Origin: Aureimonas endophytica
Lineage (GTDB): Bacteria > Pseudomonadota > Alphaproteobacteria > Rhizobiales > Rhizobiaceae
DNA: 64,000 bases
Assembly: GCF_014642635.1 (NCBI RefSeq)
Contig: NZ_BMIQ01000007.1
Coordinates: forward strand, 62,001-126,000
Reading direction: 5' to 3'
Part shown: in pieces, positions 1-10,561 of the stretch
Layout: every line of letters starts with the position of its first letter
Numbering within the stretch: the first letter of the stretch is position 1
The notes under the pieces: model-generated
Seen by the model: only the letters and a program-made list of their open reading frames with translations
The model's database searches: none
What the model was told of the DNA's origin: nothing
Program-made: the position numbers and the translations under genes

Positions 1-1008
1 CGCCTCGCTCGCGACCGGCGAGCCGACGGAGATCGTCGCGTAGACGCGCTTCAGCTTCTCGACCAGCGCGTCATGGACGCTGGAATGGACGATCAGGCGG
101 CGCAGCGTGGTGCAGCGCTGGCCGGCGGTGCCCATGGCGCCGAAGGCGACGGCGCGCAGCGTCAGGTCGAGATCGGCGGAGGGGGTGACGATCGAGGCAT
201 TGTTGCCGCCGAGTTCGAGGATCGAGCGGCCGAAGCGCGCCGCGACCTTCTGCGCGACGATGCGGCCCATGCGGGTGGAGCCCGTCGCCGAGACGACCGG
301 CACGCGCGGGTCCTCGACCAGGAGCTCGCCGATCGCGGCATCGCCGACGAGGACGGCGGAGAGGCCCTCCGGCGCGTCGGGGCCGAAGCGTTTCAGCGCC
401 TTCTCCAGGATCGCCTGAGTGGCGAGGGCCGTCAGCGGCGTCTTCTCGGACGGCTTCCACAGCACCGGATCGCCGCAGACGAGGGCGAGCGCCGCGTTCC
501 ACGACCAGACGGCGACGGGGAAGTTGAAGGCCGAGATGACGCCGACCGGGCCGATCGGGTGCCATTGCTCGGCGAGCCGGTGGTCGGCGCGCTCGGAGGG
601 CAGCGTCAGGCCGTAGAGCTGGCGCGACAGGCCGACGGCGAAGTCGCAGATGTCGATCATCTCCTGCACTTCGCCGAGCCCTTCCGAGACGACCTTGCCG
701 GCCTCGATCGTGACGAGGCGGCCGAGCGCCGCCTTGCCGGCGCGCAGCTCCTCGCCGAGCAGGCGGACGAGCTCGCCGCGCCGGGGCGCCGGCACGAGGC
801 GCCATTGGCGGAAGGCCTCCGCCGCCTTGGCGATCGCCGCGCGGGCCGCTTCCGGCGTCGTCTCGGGCACGGCGGCGATCACCTCGCCGGTGATCGGCGA
901 GCGCACCTCGCGCGTGCCGCCCGTGAACTCGGCCTCGGTCAGGCCGAGCGAGCCGAGAAGCGTCGCGGTCTCCTCCTTCAGCGAGGCGGCGGAAACGGTC
1001 TGAAGCAT
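1..1008 (-). CDS. amaB: Aldehyde dehydrogenase, ALDH7 / AmaB type (3' end outside window)
   Basis: NAD-dependent aldehyde dehydrogenase of the antiquitin (ALDH7) type, expected to oxidise 2-aminoadipate semialdehyde (piperideine-6-carboxylate) to 2-aminoadipate in lysine catabolism. About 336 codons are present and the gene runs off the left edge. Visible motifs are FNFPVAVWSWN near residue 159 (cofactor cleft), the catalytic Glu in LELGGNN near 264, and the catalytic Cys in GQRCTT near 298. The ATG at 1008 has GGAGG just upstream on its strand. It follows the pipecolate oxidase gene by 39 bp and hglS lies upstream, the same gene set as the Pseudomonas putida ama cluster, which supports the substrate. 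Family is certain; the exact substrate is inferred. Confidence 0.9.
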   Translation of the reverse strand, partial: MLQTVSAASLKEETATLLGSLGLTEAEFTGGTREVRSPITGEVIAAVPETTPEAARAAIAKAAEAFRQWRLVPAPRRGELVRLLGEELRAGKAALGRLVTIEAGKVVSEGLGEVQEMIDICDFAVGLSRQLYGLTLPSERADHRLAEQWHPIGPVGVISAFNFPVAVWSWNAALALVCGDPVLWKPSEKTPLTALATQAILEKALKRFGPDAPEGLSAVLVGDAAIGELLVEDPRVPVVSATGSTRMGRIVAQKVAARFGRSILELGGNNASIVTPSADLDLTLRAVAFGAMGTAGQRCTTLRRLIVHSSVHDALVEKLKRVYATISVGSPVASEA

Positions 1009-1047
1009 GAAACCTCCTGGGAAATCCGGTCGTTCGTCCGAAGACAT

Positions 1048-2334
1048 TCAGAATCTGGCGCCCGCCGCGTGGGCGAGCTGGGCGCCGATCTCGTAATAGG
1101 CCTCGCGCGCCACGCGGTAGCGCGCCGGCACCGCCGCCGTCGCCGGCAGGGGCAGGTCCTCGACCGCCAGCTCGCCCTGGACGAGCCGGGCGAGCGTCTG
1201 GCCGAAGACCGTGCCGGGCGCGATGCCCCGCCCGTTATAGCCGCTGAAGCCATAGACGTTGCGGGCCGGCTGGTGGAAGCGCGGCAGGCTGTTCTCCGTC
1301 ATGCCGATCTTGCCATACCACTCCATCTCGAAGCGGATGCCGGCGAGCTGCGGGAAGAGCCGCGCCAGGGCGCGGCGGCCCCAGTTGCGGTGGATCGGCC
1401 GGCCGGAGCCGCGCAGGGCGCCGACCGAGCCGAAGACGAGCCGTCCCGCCTGATCGAAGCGGAAGGAGGACAGGATCTCCTCCGTATCCCAGACGCCCTG
1501 GCGCTCCGGCAGGATGGAGCGCCTGAGATTGTCGCCGAGCGGCGGCGTCGCCATGTTGAAATAGGGGAGATGCACCTGTTCGCGCCGGATCTCGGTCCAG
1601 ATGCGGCTCGCATAGGCGTCGGTCGCCAGAACGACGTGCCGCGCCTTGACCGCGCCGCCACCCTCGGTTTCCAGCCGCCAGAGGCCGTTCTCCTGGCGCG
1701 CCACCGCGACGGGGCTCGCGGTGAAGATCCGCGCGCCGGCCGCGATCGCCGCCTTCGCCAGTCCCCGCGCATAGGCGAGCGGCTGGATCGTGCCGGCGCG
1801 CCGGTCGAGAAGGGCGCCCGCATAGGCGCTCGTGCCGACCTTGCGCGCCGTTTCCGCCGCGTCGAGAAGCTCGACGGGCGCGCCGCGCGCCTGCCATTGC
1901 CGCGCTCGCTCGGTCAGTTCCCGAAGCCCCTTCTCGCCGACGGCGCAGTGGAGTGTGCCCTGGCGCTCGATCTCGCAGGGGATCGCATGCTTTTCCACGA
2001 GCTCGAACACGGCGCGGGGCGCGTCGCCCAGCATGGCGAGAAGCCGTTCGCCATGCGTCTCGCCGAGCGCCGCCGGCAGGTCGTCCGGCATCACCCACAT
2101 GCCGGCATTGACGAGCCCGACATTGCGGCCCGAACCGCCGAATCCGATCTCCTCGGCCTCCAGCACCGCGACGCCGCGCCCGGCCTCGGCGAGATGCAGG
2201 GCGGCCGAAAGGCCGGTGAAGCCGGCCCCGATCACCGCGACATCGACCGTCAACTCATCAGTGAGCGCCACCGTCGGCGGGGCGGGGGGCGCCGAACGCT
2301 TCCAGAGGCCGTGGCTGCGCGGATCGTTCCTCAT
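1048..2334 (-). CDS. amaA: FAD-dependent oxidoreductase, L-pipecolate oxidase-like (DAO family)
   Basis: 428-residue flavoprotein of the DAO/glycine-oxidase fold. The Rossmann dinucleotide-binding motif VIGAGFTGLSAALHL lies at residues 35-49, and a GFSGYNGRGIAPGT FAD-contact motif lies near the C-terminus. Next to an AmaB-type dehydrogenase and an HglS homologue it most likely oxidises L-pipecolate to piperideine-6-carboxylate, feeding the dehydrogenase. Start chosen at the ATG at 2334 (MRNDPRSHGLWK); the frame stays open further upstream, but that stretch is arginine/serine-rich and unlike any protein domain. The ATG overlaps the stop of a possible 39-codon ORF. Other DAO-family amine substrates cannot be excluded. 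Confidence 0.85.
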   Translation of the reverse strand: MRNDPRSHGLWKRSAPPAPPTVALTDELTVDVAVIGAGFTGLSAALHLAEAGRGVAVLEAEEIGFGGSGRNVGLVNAGMWVMPDDLPAALGETHGERLLAMLGDAPRAVFELVEKHAIPCEIERQGTLHCAVGEKGLRELTERARQWQARGAPVELLDAAETARKVGTSAYAGALLDRRAGTIQPLAYARGLAKAAIAAGARIFTASPVAVARQENGLWRLETEGGGAVKARHVVLATDAYASRIWTEIRREQVHLPYFNMATPPLGDNLRRSILPERQGVWDTEEILSSFRFDQAGRLVFGSVGALRGSGRPIHRNWGRRALARLFPQLAGIRFEMEWYGKIGMTENSLPRFHQPARNVYGFSGYNGRGIAPGTVFGQTLARLVQGELAVEDLPLPATAAVPARYRVAREAYYEIGAQLAHAAGARF

Positions 2335-2450
2335 GGCCGGCGTTCCTCGAACAGGGCCGCCAGCGCCTTCGCGGGACGGGGCGGCCGAACCTTGATGATA
2401 CGCGTCGTCCGGCTCCGGCACGAGACGCCGGCGGCCAGCACCCTGTCCAT
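2331..2450 (-). CDS. Possible 39-residue ORF between hglS and amaA
   Basis: A short frame (MDRVLAAGVSCRS..., ending FEERRP) starts 8 bp after the hglS stop. Its TGA overlaps the amaA ATG in an ATGA arrangement. It has no recognisable domain and is rich in Arg and Ala. The position suggests either translational coupling into amaA or chance. No function is proposed. Confidence 0.25.
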   Translation of the reverse strand: MDRVLAAGVSCRSRTTRIIKVRPPRPAKALAALFEERRP

Positions 2451-2458
2451 CGCCGCGC

Positions 2459-3871
2459 CTATTCCGCGGCTTCGCGCGCCGCGAGGCCGAACGCGGCCTC
2501 CAGCTCGGCGATGGAGCGCGCCTCGGCCGCTTCGTAGAGCGCGAACTCGTCGAGCACCGTCGCGCCGAGCGCCGCCTCGAAGGCGGCGCGGCTGGCATTG
2601 CCGGCATAGGCCCGCTGCTCGGTGCCGCCGAGATTGGACTGGAAGATGCCGGCGGCGCTGACCGGCAGGAAGTCCTCGTAGACGATCGGATCGGCATGGA
2701 CGAGACCCGCCGCGATCAGCCGGTCGAGCGCGGCGGCGTTGAGCGGGCCGGAAAGCGGCGCGCCGGGCTTGCCCGTCGGGCGATAGCGGAAGAAGCCGAG
2801 CCCCTGCCGGCGGATCTCGTCATGGCTGTCGGGAAAGCGGGCGAAGGCGGCGGCCAGCCGGCCGTCGTAATCGGCCTCGGCGCTGCCCGCGCCGCCGATC
2901 TCGCGCACGGAGGCGAGAAGCGCGTCGTAGAGCGCGCGGCCCTGCCGCGTCAGCGCGATGCCGCGCTGCTCGATCTCGCCGAAGCGCGCGCTGTGGGTGC
3001 CGGCCGCCTCGCCGCCGGCCCCCTGGAAGCGGATCGGCTCCTCCAGCGCCTTGAAGCTCGTCTGGCGCAGGAGGATCGGGCAGGCGCGCGTCGGCGGGCC
3101 TTCCACCACCGCCTTGGCGGCGATGCCCCGCAGCGGCATGCCCTTCTGCACCGCGTCGATATCGAGCGTGCGCGGCGTCAGATGGTTGATATGCGGGCCC
3201 TTGAAGCTGACCACGTCGGCGATCAGGCGATGCGCGTCGTGAAGCCGCTTGTAGGTCGCGGCATCGACCGTCGCCTCGCCATGCCAGCGGAAGGTTTCCA
3301 AGGCCTCCCGCACGAATTCGGCGGCCTCCGCCTCGGTCAGTCCGCCCGCCGTCTCGTGACGGTCGATCAGTTCGAGGACGCGCGGCGTGAAGATCCGCCG
3401 CCGCGCCAGGATCGCGCCGGCCTCGGCGCGCAGCTCCGCGTCCTCGATCAGTTCGAGCCGCAGGAGCGAGGTGAAGACACGGAAGGGATTGCGCGCCAGC
3501 GCGGCGTCGGCGATGGGCCGGAAGGCGGTGGAATGGACCGGCACGCCGGCGACGGAGAGGTCGTAATAGCCGACCGGCTCCATGCCCATCGCCGCGAAGA
3601 GGCGGCGCATGGTGAAGAGTTCGGCCGCCGTGCCGAGGCGGATCGCGCCGTGGCGCTCGAGATCGAGCCGCTCCAGCTCGTCGGCCCGCTCCAGCTCGGC
3701 CTTGAGCCCCGGCTCGCGGGCCAGCACCTTCGCATTCACCTCGCTCACCAGCGCCATGAGCGTCCCATATTGCGGGACCTCCGCGCGATACATGTCGGAC
3801 ATCGCCCGGGAAAACAGCGTGCGCACGCGATCGCGCGACACGAAACCGGCTGCGAGGGCGGAAGCGACCAT
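2459..3871 (-). CDS. hglS: 2-oxoadipate dioxygenase/decarboxylase (HglS, DUF1338)
   Basis: 470-residue DUF1338 protein, close to the usual family length. HglS is an Fe(II) enzyme that turns 2-oxoadipate into D-2-hydroxyglutarate in bacterial lysine breakdown. The N-terminal AMSDMYRAEVPQYGTL, the RHGAIRLG segment (His74), the HINHLTPR segment and FGEIEQRG are present and are the likely His/His/Glu metal-ligand regions. Start is the ATG at 3871 (MVASALAAGF), which fits the family N-terminus; an upstream in-frame extension to 4006 lacks family similarity. It precedes amaA and amaB on the same strand, so the three probably form a lysine to 2-hydroxyglutarate pathway unit. Confidence 0.9.
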   Translation of the reverse strand: MVASALAAGFVSRDRVRTLFSRAMSDMYRAEVPQYGTLMALVSEVNAKVLAREPGLKAELERADELERLDLERHGAIRLGTAAELFTMRRLFAAMGMEPVGYYDLSVAGVPVHSTAFRPIADAALARNPFRVFTSLLRLELIEDAELRAEAGAILARRRIFTPRVLELIDRHETAGGLTEAEAAEFVREALETFRWHGEATVDAATYKRLHDAHRLIADVVSFKGPHINHLTPRTLDIDAVQKGMPLRGIAAKAVVEGPPTRACPILLRQTSFKALEEPIRFQGAGGEAAGTHSARFGEIEQRGIALTRQGRALYDALLASVREIGGAGSAEADYDGRLAAAFARFPDSHDEIRRQGLGFFRYRPTGKPGAPLSGPLNAAALDRLIAAGLVHADPIVYEDFLPVSAAGIFQSNLGGTEQRAYAGNASRAAFEAALGATVLDEFALYEAAEARSIAELEAAFGLAAREAAE

Positions 3872-4072
3872 GATCTGGCGGACTCTTCGGAGAGGCGGCC
3901 GGACGAAGGGGAGGGCCGCGAACGGGAGACGGCATGATGTTCGACGAGCCGGCCCCGCCCCGCAATCAAGGATTCCGTCTGACCTCATTCTCGGACGGAA
4001 TGACATGGTGGCGGCAGGGGATCAGCATGCCGCCACGAGGCCCGTCCCGAAGCGAGACCGGGCCGCCGCCCC

Positions 4073-4435
4073 TCATTCCGGCGCGGGGCGATAGATGCGC
4101 AGGCGATGGCCGTCGGGATCGAGGGCGACGAAGGCGCGGCCGAAATCGAGATCGACCGGCGGCTGAAGGATCGGAATACCGCGTCCCGCCCAGTCCGCAT
4201 GGATGGCGTCGATATCCTCGCCGAGAAAGGCGAGTTCCGTGCCGCCGCCGGCGCCCGCCGCGCCGGGCGTCACCGTGTGGCGCGACCAGAGGCCGAGCCG
4301 CAGGCCGGACCGCAAGGCGAACATCGCGAAGCTCGGCGAGAGCTCGACCGGCTCCTCGCCGAACAGGCCGGCATAGAAACGCGCGCTGGCGGCGGGATCG
4401 TCGACATAGAGAATGGCAAGGCCGAAGGTCAGCAT
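4073..4435 (-). CDS. VOC family (glyoxalase/bleomycin-resistance fold) protein
   Basis: 120-residue single-domain VOC protein with two beta-alpha-beta-beta-beta halves. An N-terminal ILYVDDPAASARFYAGLFG half is followed by a C-terminal AFVALDPDGHRLRIYRPA half. Such proteins are often metal-dependent enzymes or drug-binding proteins; no substrate can be read from the sequence. It lies 84 bp downstream of a YafY-type regulator on the same strand, and such regulators often sit beside VOC genes, so the two may be linked functionally. Confidence 0.8.
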   Translation of the reverse strand: MLTFGLAILYVDDPAASARFYAGLFGEEPVELSPSFAMFALRSGLRLGLWSRHTVTPGAAGAGGGTELAFLGEDIDAIHADWAGRGIPILQPPVDLDFGRAFVALDPDGHRLRIYRPAPE

Positions 4436-4519
4436 CGGGAAGGGTCTCCGAGAGGAAGCCCCCGTTCCCTAGACCGCCCGGCTGCCAGAAAACGGCAGCA
4501 GCGGCCGGCGTCCGTCCGC

Positions 4520-5206
4520 TCAGCCGTCGAGATCCTCGCGTGCCCGCCATTCGGCGAGAAGCAGGCGGCGATGCTTCGGAATGCGTTGGTCGAGGGCCGT
4601 CGCGGCGCCGATCCGGTCGAGCCGGAAATGCCGGAAGTCGCGGCGCGTCTCGCACCAGGCGGCGAGCATCTCGTAGCCCTCGAAGAAGCCGACCGCGATC
4701 GGCCAGACGACGCGATCGGTTGCCGCGCCCTTCTTGTCCCGATAGGCGAGGCGCAGCTTCGTCTCCTCCTGCAGGGCGCGGCGGATGAGGCCGAGATGCG
4801 GCGCCTCCGCCGCCTCGCCACAGACGGGGCCGGCGAGGAGCCCGCTCGCCGCCGCCGCCCTTTCGCGCTCCTCCGGCAGGACGGCGACGATCTTGGCGAG
4901 CGCCCCTTCCGCCGCCGCTTCCAGGTCCCCGTCGCCCCGGCGCATCACAAGGCGCAAGCCGAGGATGAGCGCGTCCAGCTCGTCGTCGTCGAACATGAGG
5001 GGCGGCAGGGTGAAGCCCGGCTTCAGCACGTAGCCGAGGCCCGCCTCGCCCTCGATCGCCGCGCCTTGCCCGCGCAGGGTCTCGATGTCGCGATAGACGG
5101 TGCGCAGCGACACACCGAGCGCCTCGCCGAGCGCCGCCGCGCTGACCGGCCGCCGCCGCTCGCGCAGGGTCTGGAGAAGATCGAGAAGGCGGGCGGCGCG
5201 CGACAT
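4520..5206 (-). CDS. YafY-type HTH-WYL transcriptional regulator
   Basis: 228-residue regulator. An N-terminal winged helix (residues 1-60, with LGEALGVSLRTVYRDIETL as the recognition region) is followed by a WYL-type ligand-sensing domain (GFFEGYEMLAAWCETRRDF). It probably controls the adjacent VOC gene. The ATG at 5206 lies about 70 bp downstream of the dnaK stop with a strong hairpin between them, so it is unlikely to be co-transcribed with dnaK. Confidence 0.85.
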   Translation of the reverse strand: MSRAARLLDLLQTLRERRRPVSAAALGEALGVSLRTVYRDIETLRGQGAAIEGEAGLGYVLKPGFTLPPLMFDDDELDALILGLRLVMRRGDGDLEAAAEGALAKIVAVLPEERERAAAASGLLAGPVCGEAAEAPHLGLIRRALQEETKLRLAYRDKKGAATDRVVWPIAVGFFEGYEMLAAWCETRRDFRHFRLDRIGAATALDQRIPKHRRLLLAEWRAREDLDG

Positions 5207-5221
5207 GCCGCCTTCATAGCA

Positions 5222-5253
5222 GAAGACCCCGGCGATCGCTCGCCGGGGTCTTC
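5222..5253 (-). terminator. Hairpin terminator after dnaK
   Basis: Perfect 14-bp stem (GAAGACCCCGGCGA with its complement) around a 4-nt loop, 25 bp past the dnaK stop. There is no clear U-tract on the dnaK strand, so the efficiency is uncertain, but the position fits termination of dnaK. Confidence 0.7.
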
Positions 5254-5277
5254 GATGGTCCGAAAGGGAAGGGCGGC

Positions 5278-7200
<1,923 letters not shown>

Positions 7201-7335
7201 GAAAACTCTCCTTGCTGAGCAGGTCGCCCGGACCCTCTTCAGAGGCGTTCCGAAAGGGCGACCCCTTGGGTTGTCGTGAATTCCGGTCCGGCGGGCGCGG
7301 GACCGCCCGGGCGGCCGCCCCCGCCGAGGCTGCGG

Positions 7336-7367
7336 GGTATATATGGATGGCTGATTTGCCGCGCAAG
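7336..7367 (-). promoter_or_regulatory. Candidate RpoH (sigma-32) heat-shock promoter of dnaK
   Basis: On the dnaK strand CTTG (7367-7364) is followed, after 17 nt, by CCATATATACC. This resembles the alphaproteobacterial RpoH pattern CTTG-N17-CYTATNT. It lies about 135 bp upstream of the dnaK start, where a heat-shock promoter is expected. Read by eye only. Confidence 0.5.
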
Positions 7368-7407
7368 CGGCTCCGGCAAAAGGAAAACCCGGGTCCCGTC
7401 CCGCGGT

Positions 7408-7908
7408 TCAGGAGGCTTCCGGCAGTCCCGTCATATAGGGATTGGCCGCCCATTCGGCGACCTGGAGCCGGTCGGCCGCCAGCCGGGCGAAGCGCAGCAC
7501 CATGGCCTTGCGCGTCGCGCCGGCCAGCTTGTGCTCGGGCGCCTCGCGCAGGATCTCCGCGCCCCAGCCGTCCGACAGGATGAGGCCGCAGTCCTCGGGA
7601 AAGATGTCGAGCGGCACGTCGGGATGGGTGGCGAAATAGAGCCGGTCGCAATGCAGCCGGTAGATCGGCCATTTGCGGTCGACGCGGAAATCCTCGACCG
7701 AGGACTTGATCTCGACGATGACGAACTCGCCCTTCTCGGTAAGGCCGACGAGATCGGCCCGCCGGCCGGAGTCCAGCGGCATCTCGGGCAGGAGGGCGAC
7801 CCGCGCGGCGCTCATCAGGCGCTGGACGCCGCGCCGGACGCGCATGGCGCGCTCGGACTGCCGGCCGTCGACGAGCGGGTCGAGACGGTGGGGGGAGACG
7901 ATGGGCAT
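7408..7908 (-). CDS. mmcB: MmcB family DNA repair protein
   Basis: 166-residue protein with the MmcB domain, a small nuclease-like fold associated with LexA-controlled repair in alphaproteobacteria. The segment [20 protein letters not shown] (Asp and a Glu-x-Lys) resembles a PD-(D/E)xK catalytic core, followed by [15 protein letters not shown]. Start taken at the ATG at 7908 (MPIVSPHRL); a TTG codon 12 codons upstream would give a longer form. No LexA box was identified. Confidence 0.85.
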   Translation of the reverse strand: MPIVSPHRLDPLVDGRQSERAMRVRRGVQRLMSAARVALLPEMPLDSGRRADLVGLTEKGEFVIVEIKSSVEDFRVDRKWPIYRLHCDRLYFATHPDVPLDIFPEDCGLILSDGWGAEILREAPEHKLAGATRKAMVLRFARLAADRLQVAEWAANPYMTGLPEAS

Positions 7909-7966
7909 GGCCGAATCGTTAACCAAGCCCGCTTCCGGCGGCAAGGCGCGCCGGATGTCGCAGGCG

Positions 7967-8332
7967 TCAGGCGAGCGGCTGCATCAGTTCGATCCGGTTG
8001 CCGAAGGGGTCGTCGACATAGCAGCGCCGGAAGCCTTCGAGCGGCCGGTCCTCGCGGGCCGGATGGCCGGCCGCCTCCAGGCGGCGGACCCAGCCGGCGA
8101 GATCGTCCACGAGAAGAGCGGGATGCGCCTTCCGGGCGGGCCGGAACTCCGCCTCCACGCCGAGATGCAGCCGCAGGCCCTCGCCCTCGAACCAGCAGCC
8201 GCCGCGATCGGCGAGCTGCGGCGGCTTCCCGACCTCGGTGAGACCGAGAAGGCCGGCATAGAAGGCGCGGGCCCGGGCTTCCTCGCCCGGCGGCATGGCC
8301 AGCTGGATATGGTCGAGCCCGAGAATGCGCAT
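7967..8332 (-). CDS. VOC family protein (glyoxalase-like)
   Basis: 121-residue single-domain VOC protein. It starts with LDHIQLAMPPGEEARARAFY and ends with YVDDPFGNRIELMQ, typical glyoxalase/dioxygenase-fold signatures containing the usual metal-ligand His and Glu positions. Substrate unknown. It ends 59 bp from the mmcB start, and the toxin gene upstream stops 4 bp before its ATG, so read-through from the toxin-antitoxin pair is possible. Confidence 0.8.
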   Translation of the reverse strand: MRILGLDHIQLAMPPGEEARARAFYAGLLGLTEVGKPPQLADRGGCWFEGEGLRLHLGVEAEFRPARKAHPALLVDDLAGWVRRLEAAGHPAREDRPLEGFRRCYVDDPFGNRIELMQPLA

Positions 8333-8335
8333 GAC

Positions 8336-8641
8336 TCAGCCTCGTTTGAAGTCGGCGGATGTGATGTCGCGGCCGGCGCCGAAGACGCGCAGGATCGTCA
8401 CTTGCTTGGTATCGACGAAGAAGGCGATCGAGGCCAAGCGCCGATAGCCGACCAAGCGCAAACCCGTCCGAAGATCGTTCCGTAACCGTCCGCGTTCCGG
8501 AAATCGAGCGAAGCCTTCGCAATGTGCCAGAAGCCTGGCGATCGACCGCGCGGCCTGGAGCGGGCCGAAGCGCTCCCACAGCGCATCGTGAATTTCCTGG
8601 ATATCGTGGATCGCTTCCGGGGCGAAGATCACCGGACGCAT
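8336..8641 (-). CDS. RelE/ParE-family toxin of a type II toxin-antitoxin pair
   Basis: 101-residue protein with the RelE/ParE fold pattern: an N-terminal APEAIHDIQEIHDALWERFG helix, the PERGRLRNDLRTGLRLVGY strand region and a C-terminal VTILRVFGAGRDI strand. Members either cleave mRNA at ribosomes or poison gyrase; the ParE-like context favours gyrase but this is not proven. Its ATG shares one base with the antitoxin stop (TGATG), typical of tight coupling. Confidence 0.8.
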   Translation of the reverse strand: MRPVIFAPEAIHDIQEIHDALWERFGPLQAARSIARLLAHCEGFARFPERGRLRNDLRTGLRLVGYRRLASIAFFVDTKQVTILRVFGAGRDITSADFKRG

Positions 8642-8928
8642 CAGGCGTCGCCGGCCGCCTCGTTCTTTTTGGCGATGTGGGCCTCGATCTGCCGCCGCGC
8701 CTCGGCGAGCGAAAGGCCTCGGCCCGGATCGCGCATCATCGCGTCGTAGGTCGGCACGACGTCTTCCTTCAGCCAGCGTTCGATCGCGGCGTCTTCCATC
8801 AGGAGATCCTCCAGCCGCTCGGCGATGACCTCGCTCTCGCTGGCATATTCGCCGGCGGCGACCTTCTCCTGGACGAGGTCGGCGATCCTGGTCGGCAATT
8901 CGATCTGGAGGACTCTCGTGCTGCCCAT
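8641..8928 (-). CDS. ParD-like antitoxin
   Basis: 95-residue protein with a ribbon-helix-helix-like N-terminus (STRVLQIELPTRIADLVQEK) and a charged C-terminal tail (GLSLAEARRQIEAHIAKKNE) of the kind that wraps the toxin. It lies upstream of and overlaps the toxin gene. The pair probably represses its own promoter just upstream of 8928. Confidence 0.78.
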   Translation of the reverse strand: MGSTRVLQIELPTRIADLVQEKVAAGEYASESEVIAERLEDLLMEDAAIERWLKEDVVPTYDAMMRDPGRGLSLAEARRQIEAHIAKKNEAAGDA

Positions 8929-8980
8929 GGCGATCCCGCTCCGTCGCGCGGAAAACAGCTCGGACCGCGCCCTCCGATTC

Positions 8981-9400
8981 CTAGACCCGCTTCTCCTCGG
9001 ACGGAAGCGGCAAGGCGCCGCCGGCGATCTCGTCGAGGATCGGGCAGTCCGGCCCGCCGTCGCCCGGGCATTGCTCGGCCAGGACCCCGAGGGCGCGCTT
9101 CAGCGAGCGCAGTTCCTCGATCTTGCGGTCGATCTCGGCGATGCGGCGATGCGCCATGGCGCGCACGTCCTCGGAATGGCGGCGGTCGTCGGCATAGAGG
9201 GCGAGGAGCTTGCGCGCCTCCTCGATAGAGAATCCCAGCGAGCGCGAGCGCTGGAGAAAGCGCAGCATATGCACGTCGCGCTCGCGATAGTCGCGATAGC
9301 CGTTCTGGGCCCGCGCCGGCCGCACCAGGCCGACTTCCTCGTAATAGCGGATGGTTTTCGGCGGCAGTCCCGAGCGCCGCGACGCTTCACCGATATTCAT
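8981..9400 (-). CDS. cueR: Copper-responsive MerR-family regulator CueR/HmrR
   Basis: 139 residues. MerR DNA-binding domain at the N-terminus (MNIGEASRRSGLPPKTIRYY), dimerisation helix, then the Cu(I)-binding loop CPGDGGPDCPI near residues 111-121, which holds the two Cys of CueR-type sensors. It activates copper export genes when Cu(I) binds. No copper ATPase or copper chaperone gene is adjacent in the window, so its targets must lie elsewhere. Confidence 0.9.
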   Translation of the reverse strand: MNIGEASRRSGLPPKTIRYYEEVGLVRPARAQNGYRDYRERDVHMLRFLQRSRSLGFSIEEARKLLALYADDRRHSEDVRAMAHRRIAEIDRKIEELRSLKRALGVLAEQCPGDGGPDCPILDEIAGGALPLPSEEKRV

Positions 9401-9638
9401 CGGACGTCCTCGCTTCGACTGGCATGTCCCAAGGCCCCGAAGGAAATGTGACAGGGGCTTCGGGGGTCAACTGTGACGCACCCGCAACAAAGACTTTATT
9501 AACCATGATCGTGTGTATTGTTGGCGTTGTCAGGGCATGCCCCACGCCGTATCCAGGTTGGCGAAGGCCTCCTCCCGGATGGTGCGCGCCCGCGCGACGA
9601 TCAAGGCCATTTCATCTAGACGACCGGATCGGGCGATC

Positions 9639-10442
9639 ATGCTGATGTCTCGGAAAATTCTTGCGGCCGGCTTCGCGCTCGCCGCGACTCTGATGGCGGG
9701 GTGCGCCACCACCAATCCCGAGCAGCCGAAGCTGGCGGCCGAACTGCCGGCCGCCGTCGCCCGCATCACCGCCTATGCCGCCCCGGCCACCTACGAGGAC
9801 CGCAGCTTCGGCGCGACGCCGATCGAAGCCTATGCCGCCACCGAGGACGACGGCTTCAAGCTGCCGGCCATCCCCGTCAAGAAGATCGACCCGCAGTTCC
9901 TGCGCCAGCGCGTCGTCTACGATGCCGGCGGCTATGACGAGGGCACGGTGGTGGTCGATACGCCCCATCGCTTCCTTTATGTGATCGAGCGCGGCGGCAC
10001 GGCGATGCGCTACGGCATCGGCGTCGGCAAGGACGGCTTCTCCTGGTCGGGCGAGGCGGTGATCGGCGACAAGCAGCATTGGCCGCGCTGGTTCCCGCCG
10101 ATGGAGATGATCGAGCGCCGCAAGGACCTGACGAAGTTCAAGGACGGCAAGGGCATGGATCCGGGCCCGATGAACCCGCTCGGCGCCCGCGCTCTCTACC
10201 TGCACCAGAACGGCCGCGACACGCTCTACCGCCTGCACGGCAATCCGGAATGGCAGTCCATCGGCAAGGCCGCCTCCTCGGGCTGCATCCGCCTGATGAA
10301 CCAGGACATCATCGATCTCTACGAGCGCGTGCCGCTCGGCGCCCGCGTCGTGGTGCTCCAGGGCAGCGAGCGCATGGTCGAGCCGAAGCCGGCCGTGAAG
10401 TCGAAGAAGATCGCCTCCACCGCCACCAAGCGCGAAGGCTGA
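9639..10442 (+). CDS. L,D-transpeptidase (YkuD), lipoprotein
   Basis: 267-residue peptidoglycan cross-linking enzyme making 3-3 links or attaching proteins to the wall. A signal peptide ends in the lipobox LMAGC, so it should be a membrane-anchored lipoprotein in the periplasm. The YkuD catalytic region is complete: LHGNPEWQSIGKAASSGCIRL-type motif near residues 203-223, with the catalytic Cys in SSGCIRL. Start at the ATG at 9639; a second ATG two codons later is equally possible. A strong terminator follows 60 bp after the stop. Confidence 0.92.
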   Translation: MLMSRKILAAGFALAATLMAGCATTNPEQPKLAAELPAAVARITAYAAPATYEDRSFGATPIEAYAATEDDGFKLPAIPVKKIDPQFLRQRVVYDAGGYDEGTVVVDTPHRFLYVIERGGTAMRYGIGVGKDGFSWSGEAVIGDKQHWPRWFPPMEMIERRKDLTKFKDGKGMDPGPMNPLGARALYLHQNGRDTLYRLHGNPEWQSIGKAASSGCIRLMNQDIIDLYERVPLGARVVVLQGSERMVEPKPAVKSKKIASTATKREG

Positions 10443-10502
10443 GCGATCGGGGCGGCCGCGCGCCGCCCGTCATCGAGATCAAGGAGCGGGGGACCGCTCG
10501 CC

Positions 10503-10541
10503 GGGCCGGCCGCTTCGGGGGAAGCGGCCGGCCCTTTTGTT
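10503..10541 (+). terminator. Rho-independent terminator after the L,D-transpeptidase gene
   Basis: Perfect 14-bp stem (GGGCCGGCCGCTTC and complement) with a GGGG loop, followed by TTTTGTTTG. It lies 60 bp after the transpeptidase stop on the same strand. Confidence 0.92.
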
Positions 10542-10561
10542 TGAATCTCCAGGCGCCGCCC

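Noticed and set aside
73-2661. A very long open frame on the plus strand (about 860 codons) across the lysine-catabolism genes.
   Set aside because: It is antisense to amaB, amaA and hglS, which have clear family motifs. The frame is an artefact of high GC and is Arg/Asp-rich without domains.
9421-9475. CCCCGAAG ... CTTCGGGG dyad upstream of cueR.
   Set aside because: The 8-bp arms are separated by about 15 nt and do not match the CueR operator layout; there is no T-tract either. Not strong enough for a site.
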